Assembly: GCA_002452745.1 (NCBI GenBank)
Contig: DKFC01000068.1
Location: forward strand, 1-64,000
Length of the DNA: 64,000 bases
DNA from: Firmicutes bacterium UBA6806
GTDB lineage: Bacteria > Bacillota > Clostridia > Peptostreptococcales > Acidaminobacteraceae
Reading direction: 5' to 3'
Positions within the stretch are counted from its first letter, which is position 1. Each line of letters opens with the position of its first letter. Below the pieces are notes generated by a model, which saw only the letters and a program-made list of their open reading frames with translations, was not told the origin of the DNA and searched no databases. Below, in pieces: positions 51,276 to 60,421 of this stretch. The position numbers and the translations under genes are program-made.

Positions 51276-53090
51276 ATGAAAGGTACTGTTGTAAATATTT
51301 GGCTCAATACGATTGCAAAGATGTACGGCGAAAATCACCGAAACGAAATTATGAAAAGTGAAGGATGGAATCCTTCGAGATTGATTACCCCGCTTGAAGA
51401 AATTGATGACACCAAGGTCTTTTCACTGATGAACGCCTTTGCTAAAAGTAAGGGCATAAAGACAGAAGATATGTGGAGAAAACTAGGACAAAATAACATT
51501 GAGTCATTTCACAACTGGTTCCCATCCTACTTTGAAAAAAGTTCTGCTAAGAGCTTTATGATGCTTATGGACAAAGTCCATACACAATTAACTAAGATGA
51601 TTCCCGGTGCTAAACCACCGAGATTAATCCCAGAAGAACTAGATGATAAAAACGTCATCATAACCTATAAATCCAAGCGAGGGCTCGTGGACTACCTCAT
51701 GGGATTGATTGAAGGCTGTGGCAGTTTTTTCAACGAGAAGATAGAAGCCAAAATCGTGGATAAATCCGTGGCCTCAGATGGGACACATGTGGTAAAAGTT
51801 CACATTGTCTTTGAAAAGGGGACTAAGGAAATTCGAAAATATGGGTTTGCCAGGTTTATTTCATTTGTACTGATTAAAAACGTTCCATTTAAAATCAGTA
51901 TTATTCCATCTGTTTTAACGCTTATTTTAATTGGAGTTTTAAATGGATTTGACAACCTCCCACTTTTGATTGCCACACCAATTCTGGTTCTAGCTTCTAG
52001 TATCATTATTGGAAATGCAATTGTAAAGCCTTCTAAAGACCTCGTAGAGGAGATTTCCAAAATCGGTGACTTAAATTTACGCGATGATATTGTCGTGGTC
52101 ACGAATGACTATCATGAAGATATATATGATTCCCTAAATCACTCAAAGGACAGACTTCGTGAAGAATTCACATACCTTAAAGGTGGCATGGATGACCTTT
52201 ACTCGTTCACTGATAAATTTGCCAAAGTTGCTAAAAATTTAGGCGAAGTCTCCGATTTGATTTCAAAAGCTGTTAACGAAGTGGCCGAAGGTGCGACTCA
52301 TCAAGCAACTGAAACAGAAAGCTCTGTGAGCATCTTATCTGATAATATTGAAATTCTCAATAAAATCAGCGATCAAGAACTTGAGGGCAAAGAGAGCTTA
52401 GAATCAGCAGTAAGACAAATTGAAGTCTCGGTTAATGACCTTGAGACAGTTTCTGGCAATTTAAATCAAGTTAAAAACAACTTTGCTGGCGTCAATGCAC
52501 AGGGAAATGAACTAAGTAAGAGAATCGCCACTATTATAGAAATCGTCAGTACGGTTGAAAGCATCGCTGAACAAACCAATCTACTTGCGCTTAACGCTTC
52601 TATAGAGGCTGCTCGTGCTGGTGAAATGGGCAGAGGATTCAGCGTCGTTGCAGAAGAAATTCGAAAACTTGCTGAGGATTCAAAACATGCAGTCAACACA
52701 ATCAATAGCAGCTTGAACGACTTCACTCAAGGTGTTAATAGCATGGTTAAGCAAGTCAACGATCAGTTTATCGAGCTTGAAAAGGGAACTCAAACCATGG
52801 CCAATGTTGCAGAAGATAGCAAAGTTGCCTCTTCGAGAATCCATGCCGTATCCTCTTCCATTGCAGATATCTCTTCAAAACTATCAGATGAAACTGCAAA
52901 GATAAATAGGGTCTTTGAAAATATGCACACACTGGCTGCAATTGCTGAGGAAAACTCTGCGACTTCTCAAGAAATGAGTGCAAATGTGATGAACTTCTCT
53001 TCTGAAATCGTTCATCTCTCTGACAACATTGATGAACTCGAAGAAGTGGTTAAGTTCCTTCAATCAGAACTCAAACGCTATAAACTATAA
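51276..53090 (+). CDS. Methyl-accepting chemotaxis protein with an N-terminal H-NOX heme sensor
   Basis: A 604-residue receptor. Residues 1-185 are an H-NOX domain aligning without gaps to the Thermoanaerobacter (Caldanaerobacter) Tar4 H-NOX as I remember it. Heme ligand His102, the Y131-x-S133-x-R135 motif, Pro115, and distal-pocket Trp9, Asn74 and Tyr140 are all present. Tyr140, Trp9 and Asn74 are the residues that stabilise bound oxygen. Two spans (about 205-250) lead to a cytoplasmic methyl-accepting domain with the tip TNLLALNASIEAARAGEMGR. It probably steers movement by O2 or NO. The ATG at 51276 follows GGATGG; the 51228 start would add an unrelated extension. Confidence 0.92.
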   Translation: MKGTVVNIWLNTIAKMYGENHRNEIMKSEGWNPSRLITPLEEIDDTKVFSLMNAFAKSKGIKTEDMWRKLGQNNIESFHNWFPSYFEKSSAKSFMMLMDKVHTQLTKMIPGAKPPRLIPEELDDKNVIITYKSKRGLVDYLMGLIEGCGSFFNEKIEAKIVDKSVASDGTHVVKVHIVFEKGTKEIRKYGFARFISFVLIKNVPFKISIIPSVLTLILIGVLNGFDNLPLLIATPILVLASSIIIGNAIVKPSKDLVEEISKIGDLNLRDDIVVVTNDYHEDIYDSLNHSKDRLREEFTYLKGGMDDLYSFTDKFAKVAKNLGEVSDLISKAVNEVAEGATHQATETESSVSILSDNIEILNKISDQELEGKESLESAVRQIEVSVNDLETVSGNLNQVKNNFAGVNAQGNELSKRIATIIEIVSTVESIAEQTNLLALNASIEAARAGEMGRGFSVVAEEIRKLAEDSKHAVNTINSSLNDFTQGVNSMVKQVNDQFIELEKGTQTMANVAEDSKVASSRIHAVSSSIADISSKLSDETAKINRVFENMHTLAAIAEENSATSQEMSANVMNFSSEIVHLSDNIDELEEVVKFLQSELKRYKL

Positions 53091-53130
53091 AGAAATTTGC
53101 CATTGGCTGTATACTGATTCAAAAAACATC

Positions 53131-53173
53131 AAAGCCTCAATCCACCATCTATAAGATACTGGATTGAGGCTTT
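53131..53173. terminator. Bidirectional terminator between the chemoreceptor and MATE genes
   Basis: AAAGCCTCAATCCA and its complement TGGATTGAGGCTTT form a 14-bp stem. T-rich tails lie on both sides. Confidence 0.85.
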
Positions 53174-53202
53174 ATTTCATATTTCGATGAGCTTTGCCAT
53201 CT

Positions 53203-54576
53203 TCAAACCATCCTAGGATGGTCATAAATATTAATCTTATAATAGAAAAAACTGCTGAGTATCAGTCTAATTCCCATGTCGAGCCCAATTGCCAAGAACA
53301 CCATAAAAATAGGGAAATCCATTACATAAGCTGAAAGCAATGCCACGGGAACTCTCACGCCATACAGCCCGATCCCTGCTGTGTACATGGGAATCTTAGT
53401 ATAGCCTGCACCTCTAAGCGCACCTCCGAGAACACCTGCTAAGTTTTGAGGAATTTGCGCAAACCCGCAAATAACCATATAAACCACTGCAATATCAATC
53501 AGTGAAGCATCTTGCGTCATCATCCCCAATAACTGGGCTGGCAGCAAAACCAAAATCCCGCCACCAATAATCGAAATCATAAAAACGCCAATTGCAACTT
53601 CTTTAAAGTAGCGTTTGGCCCTTTTAACGTCGTTAGCGCCAATAAATCGCCCTATATATGCAGTGGCCGCTATGCCAAATCCCGCAGCTGGCATATATGC
53701 AATACTCTCTGCTTGGAGCCCCAGTTGATAAGCCGCATAGACGTTGTCTCCATATGTCAAAATCGCACGGATTAAGAGAATGGAACTAACTTGCCAGAAT
53801 AAGGACTCTAGAGCACTTGGTATCCCCGTTCTGTAGACACTCGTCATAATTGTCTCAGTGAATTTAAATACGTTTTTGGGATTTAGGCCGTATAGGATTC
53901 CGTTTTTTCTAAGTGCCAAGCCAATGCCCAGAATGGATGCCAGAAACTGCGAAATCGCCATGGCAATTGCCGCCCCTTCCAGTCCAAGTTTTGGCGCTCC
54001 CATTAGTCCGTTCACGAGGACAATTCCAAAGGATACGTTTAGAAGGTTCATGACGCCACTGATAATGAGTGGGGTTATCGCATCACCCTTTCCCTGCATC
54101 GCCCCTGAAAGAACGATTATTAGCCCCAGAAAAGGGAGTCCAGAAGCTACAATTCTCAAAATATGACTGCCCACACTTAGCAATTCACCTTTTGCACCAA
54201 ATACTGTTAACCATGCCTCCGGCCAAATCCACATGGTCACTGTAAACACAATTGAAATCAAAAAAATTGAAGAGAGAGTCTGTCGAGAAGCCTCGCGAAT
54301 CTTCACGTGGTCGCCTCTTCCCAGAGCCTGTGCAATAACAACTTGAACCCCTATGCCGATTCCCTTATAAATTGCCCAGACAATCCCTCTCACTCTTGTG
54401 CTCAATCCCATAGCACCTATGGCAATAAACCCTAGGTTTCCAATTAAGGCCATTGAAATAAAGCCAACTAACATCTCAAAAATATTTGCTGTCATAATGG
54501 GAAAAATCATTTTAAAAATTTCTTTTCGAATCTCCCATTTGGTTTCTTCCTTCTTAATTTCGTTAACCGTCTCCAT
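53203..54576 (-). CDS. MATE-family efflux transporter (second copy)
   Basis: A 457-residue exporter with about twelve spans, in the MATE fold (EIFKMIFPIMTANIFEMLVG at the start, later FGIAATAYIGRFIGANDVKRA). It is distant from the MATE protein at 1808. ATG 54576 has GGATGG upstream; the longer frame from 54621 would start above a TATACT that may be its own -10. No regulator is adjacent, and the substrate is unknown. Confidence 0.92.
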   Translation of the reverse strand: METVNEIKKEETKWEIRKEIFKMIFPIMTANIFEMLVGFISMALIGNLGFIAIGAMGLSTRVRGIVWAIYKGIGIGVQVVIAQALGRGDHVKIREASRQTLSSIFLISIVFTVTMWIWPEAWLTVFGAKGELLSVGSHILRIVASGLPFLGLIIVLSGAMQGKGDAITPLIISGVMNLLNVSFGIVLVNGLMGAPKLGLEGAAIAMAISQFLASILGIGLALRKNGILYGLNPKNVFKFTETIMTSVYRTGIPSALESLFWQVSSILLIRAILTYGDNVYAAYQLGLQAESIAYMPAAGFGIAATAYIGRFIGANDVKRAKRYFKEVAIGVFMISIIGGGILVLLPAQLLGMMTQDASLIDIAVVYMVICGFAQIPQNLAGVLGGALRGAGYTKIPMYTAGIGLYGVRVPVALLSAYVMDFPIFMVFLAIGLDMGIRLILSSFFYYKINIYDHPRMV

Positions 54577-54718
54577 TTTTATCCATCCGCACTCAGTATA
54601 ATTTAAAGTCTCATTTTTCATTAATTCGTCTCTCTAAATAATACCTTTTTTTGTACTGAAAGAAAAGCACTTCTGAACTTGTTACAGAAACGTCATTTAT
54701 AGTTGCTTGATGCCTCTT

Positions 54719-55312
54719 TTATTTGCTCAAAATTGGAGAAATACGTTTATAGAGCATCATGGTAATTAACGAAATAACCAGTCCTTTAAAAAGGTTAAAT
54801 GGAACAATGCCATAAAGCACAAGTGTCATGACGCTGTCGATATTTGGATTCACCGCTTTGCCCATTCCGATGATTAAATCAAGCGGCATGAAGTTTGTAT
54901 AAAATGGTATCAAAACAAAATAATTTGCAAGTGCTCCCATTGCTGCCATAATAACCACACCAACTGCAAGCCCTAAAACTGCACCAACTTTTGTCTTGTG
55001 TTTTTTATAAATGTAAGATGCTGGTACAACCATTGCGATTCCAATAAAGAAGTTTGCAATTTCACCGACGCCCCCTGTGGAGGTTCTGAGCAGGTGAAGA
55101 ATATTCTTGACCGCTTCAATGGCAATTCCAGCCATTGGTCCAAGTGCAAATGCGCCAATTAGAGCGGGTAGATCACTTAAATCAATCTTTAAAAATCCTG
55201 GAAAGATTGGCACTTGAAGTTCAATAAAATAAAGGATAAGTGAAATCACACTCAGCATGGCAATTTTAGTCATCATCCTAACCGACATTCTTTTTCTCGT
55301 AGTAGTAGTCAT
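54719..55312 (-). CDS. ribU: ECF transporter substrate-specific component for riboflavin
   Basis: A 197-residue membrane protein with about six spans. VPIFPGFLKIDLSDLPALIGAFALGP is the conserved start of RibU-type S components, followed by GVGEIANFFIG and the GMGKAVNPNIDSV segment. It binds riboflavin and works with a shared ECF energising module encoded elsewhere. The FMN riboswitch directly upstream supports the substrate. ATG 55312 follows AGGAGG by seven bases; the 51 extra residues upstream fall in the riboswitch. Confidence 0.93.
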   Translation of the reverse strand: MTTTTRKRMSVRMMTKIAMLSVISLILYFIELQVPIFPGFLKIDLSDLPALIGAFALGPMAGIAIEAVKNILHLLRTSTGGVGEIANFFIGIAMVVPASYIYKKHKTKVGAVLGLAVGVVIMAAMGALANYFVLIPFYTNFMPLDLIIGMGKAVNPNIDSVMTLVLYGIVPFNLFKGLVISLITMMLYKRISPILSK

Positions 55313-55361
55313 AATACGACCTCCTATAATTTTAATAGGTTTTATTATGGCTTTTTGGGTA

Positions 55362-55392
55362 TAAAAAAACCCTAAAGCATGCACTTCAGGGT
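55362..55392 (-). terminator. Riboswitch-controlled terminator before ribU
   Basis: On the minus strand ACCCTGAAG-TGCATG-CTTTAGGGT followed by TTTTTTT, between the FMN aptamer and the ribU ribosome site. Confidence 0.8.
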
Positions 55393-55415
55393 AATGAATA
55401 CATTCATAATAAACC

Positions 55416-55522
55416 TCTTCTTCCATCCAGACTATACTGTCGGCTCTGGAATCTAACCAGATCAACCTTTCGGCTCGCGGGCTTTACCGCCGGTGGGGAC
55501 TTACACCCCGCCCTGAAGACTA
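55416..55522 (-). promoter_or_regulatory. FMN (RFN) riboswitch
   Basis: The minus strand carries the RFN conserved parts in order: CTTCAGGGCGGGGTG, CCCCACCGGCGGTA, AGCCCGCGAGC, a GATCTGGT/GATTCCAG arm, and CCGACAGTATAGTCTGGATG-type closing sequence. FMN binding would favour the downstream terminator and reduce riboflavin uptake. Confidence 0.95.
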
Positions 55523-55532
55523 TTATAGATTC

Positions 55533-55561
55533 AGTATAGCACGGAGCGTTTTTGATGTCAA
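55533..55561 (-). promoter_or_regulatory. Promoter of the FMN riboswitch/ribU transcript
   Basis: On the minus strand a perfect TTGACA (55556-55561), 17 nt, TATACT (55533-55538), just ahead of the aptamer. Confidence 0.88.
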
Positions 55562-55566
55562 CCCAC

Positions 55567-55632
55567 GACTTTATCCTCTGAAGTTCATGACTTTATCCTC
55601 TGAAGTTCATGACTTTATCCTCTGAAGTTCAT
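55567..55632. repeat. Three perfect tandem copies of a 22-bp unit
   Basis: GACTTTATCCTCTGAAGTTCAT occurs at 55567-55588, 55589-55610 and 55611-55632 without any change. It begins 6 bp upstream of the ribU -35 and lies in the divergent region with the zinc transporter. There are no spacers, so it is not CRISPR. Confidence 0.95.
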
Positions 55633-55847
55633 CACTAATCCTACCTATTATTTCATAAATTACAGATTATTTCATAGAAGCCAATTCTCAATTATGGTAT
55701 ACTAATTATCAATTGATTTACATAAAAAAGCAGATTGCCACATGTAAGCTCTTAGATATACATAGAAAATTTATTCTATATCATATTCCTGTGTTCTATC
55801 CTTTCCTTAATTTTATCGAGACACAGAATCATTTAATGGAGGTCTAC

Positions 55848-56840
55848 ATGATTTTAAGCAAACGCACTCTGCCGCTCATCACCATTGCATTTCTGATTTT
55901 ATTGCTTGTCTCTGGGTGTCAATCCACTGATTCAGACTCTGACAAGCTGAAAGTTGCCACAGGTATCTTGCCTATGAAGGCATTTGTGGAACAGATAGGT
56001 GGCAATCATGTGGTATGCGAAGCGTTGATTCCACTGGGGGCAAATCCCCACAATTACCAACCGACACCTAGTTCTATGAAATTTCTCTCAGAGGCAGATT
56101 TATATATTTACACAGGTGTTCCAACAGAAAACGAAAATATTGTCCCTAAAATCTCAGATTTTAACGACCATATTGGCCTTGTCAATCTTCAGGCTGCACT
56201 TGCAAAATCTCATCCGTTCTTAATTGGAGATGAACATCACCACGACGAAGACGAAAATCACGACGCTGAGCATGAAGAAGATGTTGACCACAGTCACGAT
56301 GATGAGACTCTGCTTTACTTCGAAGCAGTCATGTTGGATTCTACAGATACAATCGGCGCGTATGCTGAATATGACCCTCACACTTGGGTTTCTCCAACTA
56401 GAGCAATTACAATGGTCAAAACCATCACCGAAGCATTAAAAACCGCCGACCCACAAAATACACAAACCTATGAAAAAAATGCAGCAGCTTTGATTGAAGA
56501 TTTAGAGTCTTTGGATTCGGAAATTAAATCAAAAGTAGAAACCCTTACACAAAAGACATATTTGATTTATCATTCATCATATAATTACTTTGCCTTTGAT
56601 TATGGTCTTTCCTTCGTCTCTATAGAAAACGAGGGAAAATCCCCTACAATACAAGATATCAGGCATGCTATTGATACTGCAAATGAGTATGGGATTCACA
56701 CCTTGTTTTATCAAAATGAGTTTTCCGTTGAGCAAGCAAAATCCATTTCTGAGGAGATTGACGGTGACGCTGTTCCGTTAGAACCACTCTCAGAAGATTA
56801 TTTTGGCTCTATGCAAAAACTCCTAAAGGCATTGAACTAA
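55848..56840 (+). CDS. znuA: Zinc/manganese ABC transporter substrate-binding lipoprotein (ZnuA type)
   Basis: A 330-residue metal-binding lipoprotein. A signal ends with LLLVSGCQS (lipidated Cys), and the cluster A-I fold follows. Ligand histidines lie at PHNYQPTP, DPHTWVSP and YHSSYNYF, and a His/Asp/Glu-rich loop (DEHHHDEDENHDAEHEEDVD) lies after residue 120. The His-rich loop is typical of zinc-binding ZnuA proteins. ATG 55848 has GGAGG five bases upstream; the longer frame is upstream of a probable -10 (TATACT, 55698-55703) or in its leader. First of znuA-znuC-znuB. Confidence 0.92.
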   Translation: MILSKRTLPLITIAFLILLLVSGCQSTDSDSDKLKVATGILPMKAFVEQIGGNHVVCEALIPLGANPHNYQPTPSSMKFLSEADLYIYTGVPTENENIVPKISDFNDHIGLVNLQAALAKSHPFLIGDEHHHDEDENHDAEHEEDVDHSHDDETLLYFEAVMLDSTDTIGAYAEYDPHTWVSPTRAITMVKTITEALKTADPQNTQTYEKNAAALIEDLESLDSEIKSKVETLTQKTYLIYHSSYNYFAFDYGLSFVSIENEGKSPTIQDIRHAIDTANEYGIHTLFYQNEFSVEQAKSISEEIDGDAVPLEPLSEDYFGSMQKLLKALN

Positions 56841-56860
56841 AGCAGTTAGAGAGGATTAAC

Positions 56861-57631
56861 ATGTTACAATTAGACTTACAGGAAATCAGCGTCCAGTATG
56901 GAGCAAATCTGATATTAGACCATGTTTCTATCTCCATTTTCAGCGGAGACTATATCGGATTCATTGGGCCAAATGGCGCTGGTAAATCAACTTTAATCAA
57001 ATCTATTTTGGGATTAGTTCCCATAAAATCAGGTAAGATCTCAAAATCGCCAGACCTCAGAATTGGCTATGTTCCCCAGTATTCCCAATTTGAAAAAAAC
57101 TTTCCCATCAGCGTAATGGATACTATTTTAATGGGGTCAATTAAACCCAACTCGGGACTTTTACATCGTCATTCAAAGGACGAACGCAGTAAGGCCAAGG
57201 AACTGGCTGAATACCTTCACATTGAAAACTGCCTAAAAAAAAATATCAATGAAGTTTCTGGTGGGCAGATGCAAAAGGCCATGATTGCCAGAGCTATGAT
57301 TCAAAGTCCAGATGTCCTCATTTTAGATGAACCGACTTCAAATGTTGACAACACTTCTAGAAATGAAATATATGATATTCTTCGAGATATCAACCACAGC
57401 CAAAACACCACCATCTTACTCATCAGCCATGATATTGGCGCAATCTCTTCGTATGTCAAATCAGTGGCTTGCCTAAATCGCACACTGCACTACCATCCAG
57501 AGAGACCACTGACCAGTCAAGATATTGAAAACACTTTTGGCTGTCCAATTGATCTAATCGCTCACGGTGCACCTCATCGGGTTTTAGAGCAACATGACAT
57601 CGTAGATTTATCCACTGGGAGGCGCTCATGA
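56861..57631 (+). CDS. znuC: Zinc/manganese ABC transporter ATPase (ZnuC type)
   Basis: A 256-residue ATPase with Walker A GPNGAGKST, Q-loop YVPQYSQ, signature VSGGQMQKAMIARAM and Walker B VLILDEPTSNVD. It powers the metal permease of the next gene, which its stop overlaps by 4 nt (ATGA). Confidence 0.94.
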   Translation: MLQLDLQEISVQYGANLILDHVSISIFSGDYIGFIGPNGAGKSTLIKSILGLVPIKSGKISKSPDLRIGYVPQYSQFEKNFPISVMDTILMGSIKPNSGLLHRHSKDERSKAKELAEYLHIENCLKKNINEVSGGQMQKAMIARAMIQSPDVLILDEPTSNVDNTSRNEIYDILRDINHSQNTTILLISHDIGAISSYVKSVACLNRTLHYHPERPLTSQDIENTFGCPIDLIAHGAPHRVLEQHDIVDLSTGRRS

Positions 57632-58443
57632 TTTTAATGGACTTTTTCAAATATGACTTTCTGAGAAATGCAGTGCTCGGTGGTCTATTTGCCAGTATAT
57701 TATGTGGTATTATCGGCACAATCATCATCGAAAAAAAGCTGGTTATGATGAGCGGTGGCGTCGCCCACGCAAGTCTTGGCGGTATTGGCCTCGCACATTT
57801 TATCGGAATAGACTACCTATTGGGAGCGCTTTCGTTTTCGTTTCTCTCTTCGCTGATTATTTCAGCCTCCAGAAAAAATGAACGCGCTTATACGGATACC
57901 ATCATTGGCATGATTTGGTCGCTTAGTATGGCCATAGGACTCTTATTCATCTACCTGACGCCGGGGTTTCCACCTGATATAACAGGATTCTTATTCGGGG
58001 ATATCCTGACGGTTTCAAATTCGAACCTCCTCTTTATTGGAGTCTCATTGCTGATTACGCTAATCGTCATTTTTTCTCAGTTTAACTACTGGAAATACTT
58101 TTTATTCGACGAAGAATACGCGACAATTCTAGGGATAAATACAAACCGATATACACTTGTTTTATTTGCACTGATCTCCCTTGCCATAGTCTCACTAATC
58201 AAACTGGCAGGAATTATCTTGATTATTGCTCTGTTGACAATCCCGCCGATGTTGGCAAAATTATTTTTTAATCAGTTTAAATCCGTTATGATTGCCTCCA
58301 TCATTATCAGCATTTTCTCTATCTGGGTGGGACTTGGCATCTCATATTCGCTCAATATTCCATCCGGCATTACGATTATTATTTTCAGCAGCACCTTGTT
58401 TTTTATCAGTAAGCTGATTAAGACAGGAAACCTATTTAGTTAG
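57628..58443 (+). CDS. znuB: Zinc/manganese ABC transporter permease (ZnuB type)
   Basis: A 271-residue permease of the ABC-3 metal family with about eight spans. MSGGVAHASLGGIGLAHFIG is the conserved cytoplasmic segment, and LIKLAGIILIIALLTIPPMLAK marks the later core. Last gene of the operon. Confidence 0.94.
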   Translation: MILMDFFKYDFLRNAVLGGLFASILCGIIGTIIIEKKLVMMSGGVAHASLGGIGLAHFIGIDYLLGALSFSFLSSLIISASRKNERAYTDTIIGMIWSLSMAIGLLFIYLTPGFPPDITGFLFGDILTVSNSNLLFIGVSLLITLIVIFSQFNYWKYFLFDEEYATILGINTNRYTLVLFALISLAIVSLIKLAGIILIIALLTIPPMLAKLFFNQFKSVMIASIIISIFSIWVGLGISYSLNIPSGITIIIFSSTLFFISKLIKTGNLFS

Positions 58444-58583
58444 ATCGATTGCAGTTCTCCTCAAAATATTGAGAAAACCGCCTTCTATCTTATTAAATTT
58501 CTGTTATAATGTTTATAATTCAAACGAATCTCGTTGAAATATCAAAATTAAACCGACAAAATAACTCACTAAAGGAGGGTCAT

Positions 58584-58931
58584 ATGATTGTAGGAAATTT
58601 TAATGAGCTAATCGCATCACCAATTATGAGCAGTGAAGCTAAAAACGCAGCTATGAAAGTGCTTGTGTCACCTAAAGAAGGCTGGGAAGATCATGTCATG
58701 AGAGTCATAGAGCTGGAAGCAGAAGGATATTCTCCTAAGCATCAACACGATTGGCCCCATATCAACTATATTATCGAAGGCGAAGGCACTCTCTTAATTG
58801 GTGATACACTTCATCCAATTCAAGCTGGTAGCTATGCCTATGTGCCAGCCAACACACTTCACCAGTTTTCAAACAGTGGCAGCTCGCCGCTTAAATTCAT
58901 ATGCATCGTTCCAGTGAGAGGTCATCAATGA
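58584..58931 (+). CDS. Small single-domain cupin
   Basis: A 115-residue cupin with metal-binding pattern PKHQHDWPHINYIIEGEG and a second motif PANTLHQF. Such proteins bind a metal and act as isomerases, dioxygenases or sensors. AAAGGAGG precedes ATG 58584. Its stop overlaps the start of the HisD-like gene by 4 nt (ATGA), so the two are coupled and likely act in the same pathway; the reaction is not identifiable. Confidence 0.88.
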   Translation: MIVGNFNELIASPIMSSEAKNAAMKVLVSPKEGWEDHVMRVIELEAEGYSPKHQHDWPHINYIIEGEGTLLIGDTLHPIQAGSYAYVPANTLHQFSNSGSSPLKFICIVPVRGHQ

Positions 58932-60217
58932 AATATATAAAACAAGCCGCACAACGTCCGATTCAAGACCTGAAGGATTTAAAATCTGGCGTGGCATCTA
59001 TTATAGAAACGGTCCAATTAAGAGGGGACAAAGCACTTATCGAATACAACATCAAATTTGATGACAATCATAGAACTGAACTCAGGGTTTCTGCTGACGA
59101 AATCAAACAGGCCTATAAGACAGTTTCAAACGAGTTGATTGAGGATATGAAAGTTGCCCATGACAACATCAAAGCGTTTGCTGAAGCTCAGCGCGGTTCA
59201 ATTGCCGATCTACCTGCCATTGAGGTCATGCCCGGCATAAAGCTCGGTCATCGCGTCATCCCGGTTGACTCATGTTGCTGTTATGTTCCAGGAGGAAACT
59301 ATCCTCTATTTTCATCAGCTCTGATGTTGGTCGTTCCAGCTAAAGTAGCTGGAGTCAATCGAATTATCGCATGCTCTCCTTGCAAAAGAGGCACTGGGCA
59401 AATTGCGCCTGAGACATTGGTTGCACTGGATATTGCAGGTGCCGATGAGATATATGCTGTTGGAGGCGCCCATGCAATTGCCGCCTGTTCTTATGGCACA
59501 CAGAGCATTGCCCCTGTGGACCTAATCGTCGGCCCGGGAAATCAATATGTAACAGAAGCCAAACGTCAATGCTATGGTCAAATAGGCATTGACTTCGTCG
59601 CTGGTCCAAGTGAAGTTATGATTCTTGCAGATGCCACTGCCGATGCCCAAATTATAGCGGCTGACTTACTCGGTCAATCTGAACACGACTTTCTTGCCAA
59701 AGGGATTTTGGTCAGTACCTCTGAGGCACTTTGCTTTGAAGTGGAAACTGAAATTCAAAAACAACTGCCTCAACTAGGAACTGCTGCAATTGCAGAAAAA
59801 TCATGGGCTCAATTCGGTGAAATTATATTTGTCGACTCTATTGAAGAAGGCGTAAATCTCTGTAATGAGCTAGCGCCAGAGCATCTAGAACTGGCTTTGG
59901 AATCACCTGAATCCATCATCCCATCCCTTACCAATTATGGTTCGCTTTTTATAGGTGAATGGTCGGCTGAAGTTCTTGGCGATTATATCTCGGGAACCAA
60001 TCACACGTTGCCAACGCTGAGAGCATCCCGCTATACAGGTGGCGTCTACGTCGGTACGTTCTTAAAGACACTTACACATCAAACCATCAGCCCTAATGCG
60101 CTTTCATCTGTTGGACCTTCAGCCTATAGAATGGCTAAAGCGGAAGGGCTTGATGCTCATGCCAACGCAGTTGGTGTTCGGCTGAACAAAACCAAAACAG
60201 ATTTCTCAAACTCGTAA
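58928..60217 (+). CDS. Histidinol dehydrogenase-like protein (HisD family, probably not histidine biosynthesis)
   Basis: A 429-residue member of the HisD family of NAD- and zinc-dependent alcohol oxidases. GPGNQYVTEAKRQCYGQIGI, FVAGPSEVMILAD, the SEHDFLA catalytic region and NELAPEHLEL are present. The segment GTNHTLPTLRASRYTGGVYVG near residue 360 resembles HisD paralogues such as sulfopropanediol dehydrogenases (HpsN) rather than biosynthetic HisD. No other his gene is nearby and the partner is a cupin, so an alcohol other than histidinol is a real possibility. The start ATG overlaps the cupin stop. Confidence 0.85.
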   Translation: MKYIKQAAQRPIQDLKDLKSGVASIIETVQLRGDKALIEYNIKFDDNHRTELRVSADEIKQAYKTVSNELIEDMKVAHDNIKAFAEAQRGSIADLPAIEVMPGIKLGHRVIPVDSCCCYVPGGNYPLFSSALMLVVPAKVAGVNRIIACSPCKRGTGQIAPETLVALDIAGADEIYAVGGAHAIAACSYGTQSIAPVDLIVGPGNQYVTEAKRQCYGQIGIDFVAGPSEVMILADATADAQIIAADLLGQSEHDFLAKGILVSTSEALCFEVETEIQKQLPQLGTAAIAEKSWAQFGEIIFVDSIEEGVNLCNELAPEHLELALESPESIIPSLTNYGSLFIGEWSAEVLGDYISGTNHTLPTLRASRYTGGVYVGTFLKTLTHQTISPNALSSVGPSAYRMAKAEGLDAHANAVGVRLNKTKTDFSNS

Positions 60218-60274
60218 TCGGCAGTTGTCTACAAAATATGAGCTTGTCGAGAAACGTCAAGGACAAGGAAATGA

Positions 60275-60325
60275 AAAAGCCTGCTTTCGCAGCGTATCTA
60301 AACATACGTAAGAAGGCAGGCTTTT
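60275..60325. terminator. Bidirectional terminator between the HisD-like gene and the ABC exporter
   Basis: AAAAGCCTGC and GCAGGCTTTT close a long hairpin with an inner CGTAT/ATACG stem. T-rich on both sides. Confidence 0.8.
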
Positions 60326-60421
60326 AAAATTGACGCCGTAATTGACGTTTGTCATCAAGCTGAGGTGTCGCTATATAGACTGTCCCCTCTTTATGCATAT
60401 TAAAATCATTCTGAACTGGTG

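Noticed and set aside
55313..55465. Long ribU frame from 55465
   Set aside because: The extra residues fall in the FMN riboswitch and its terminator; AGGAGG marks ATG 55312.
55567..55632. Tandem repeats considered as a CRISPR array
   Set aside because: The 22-bp copies are directly adjacent with no spacers and no cas genes are nearby.
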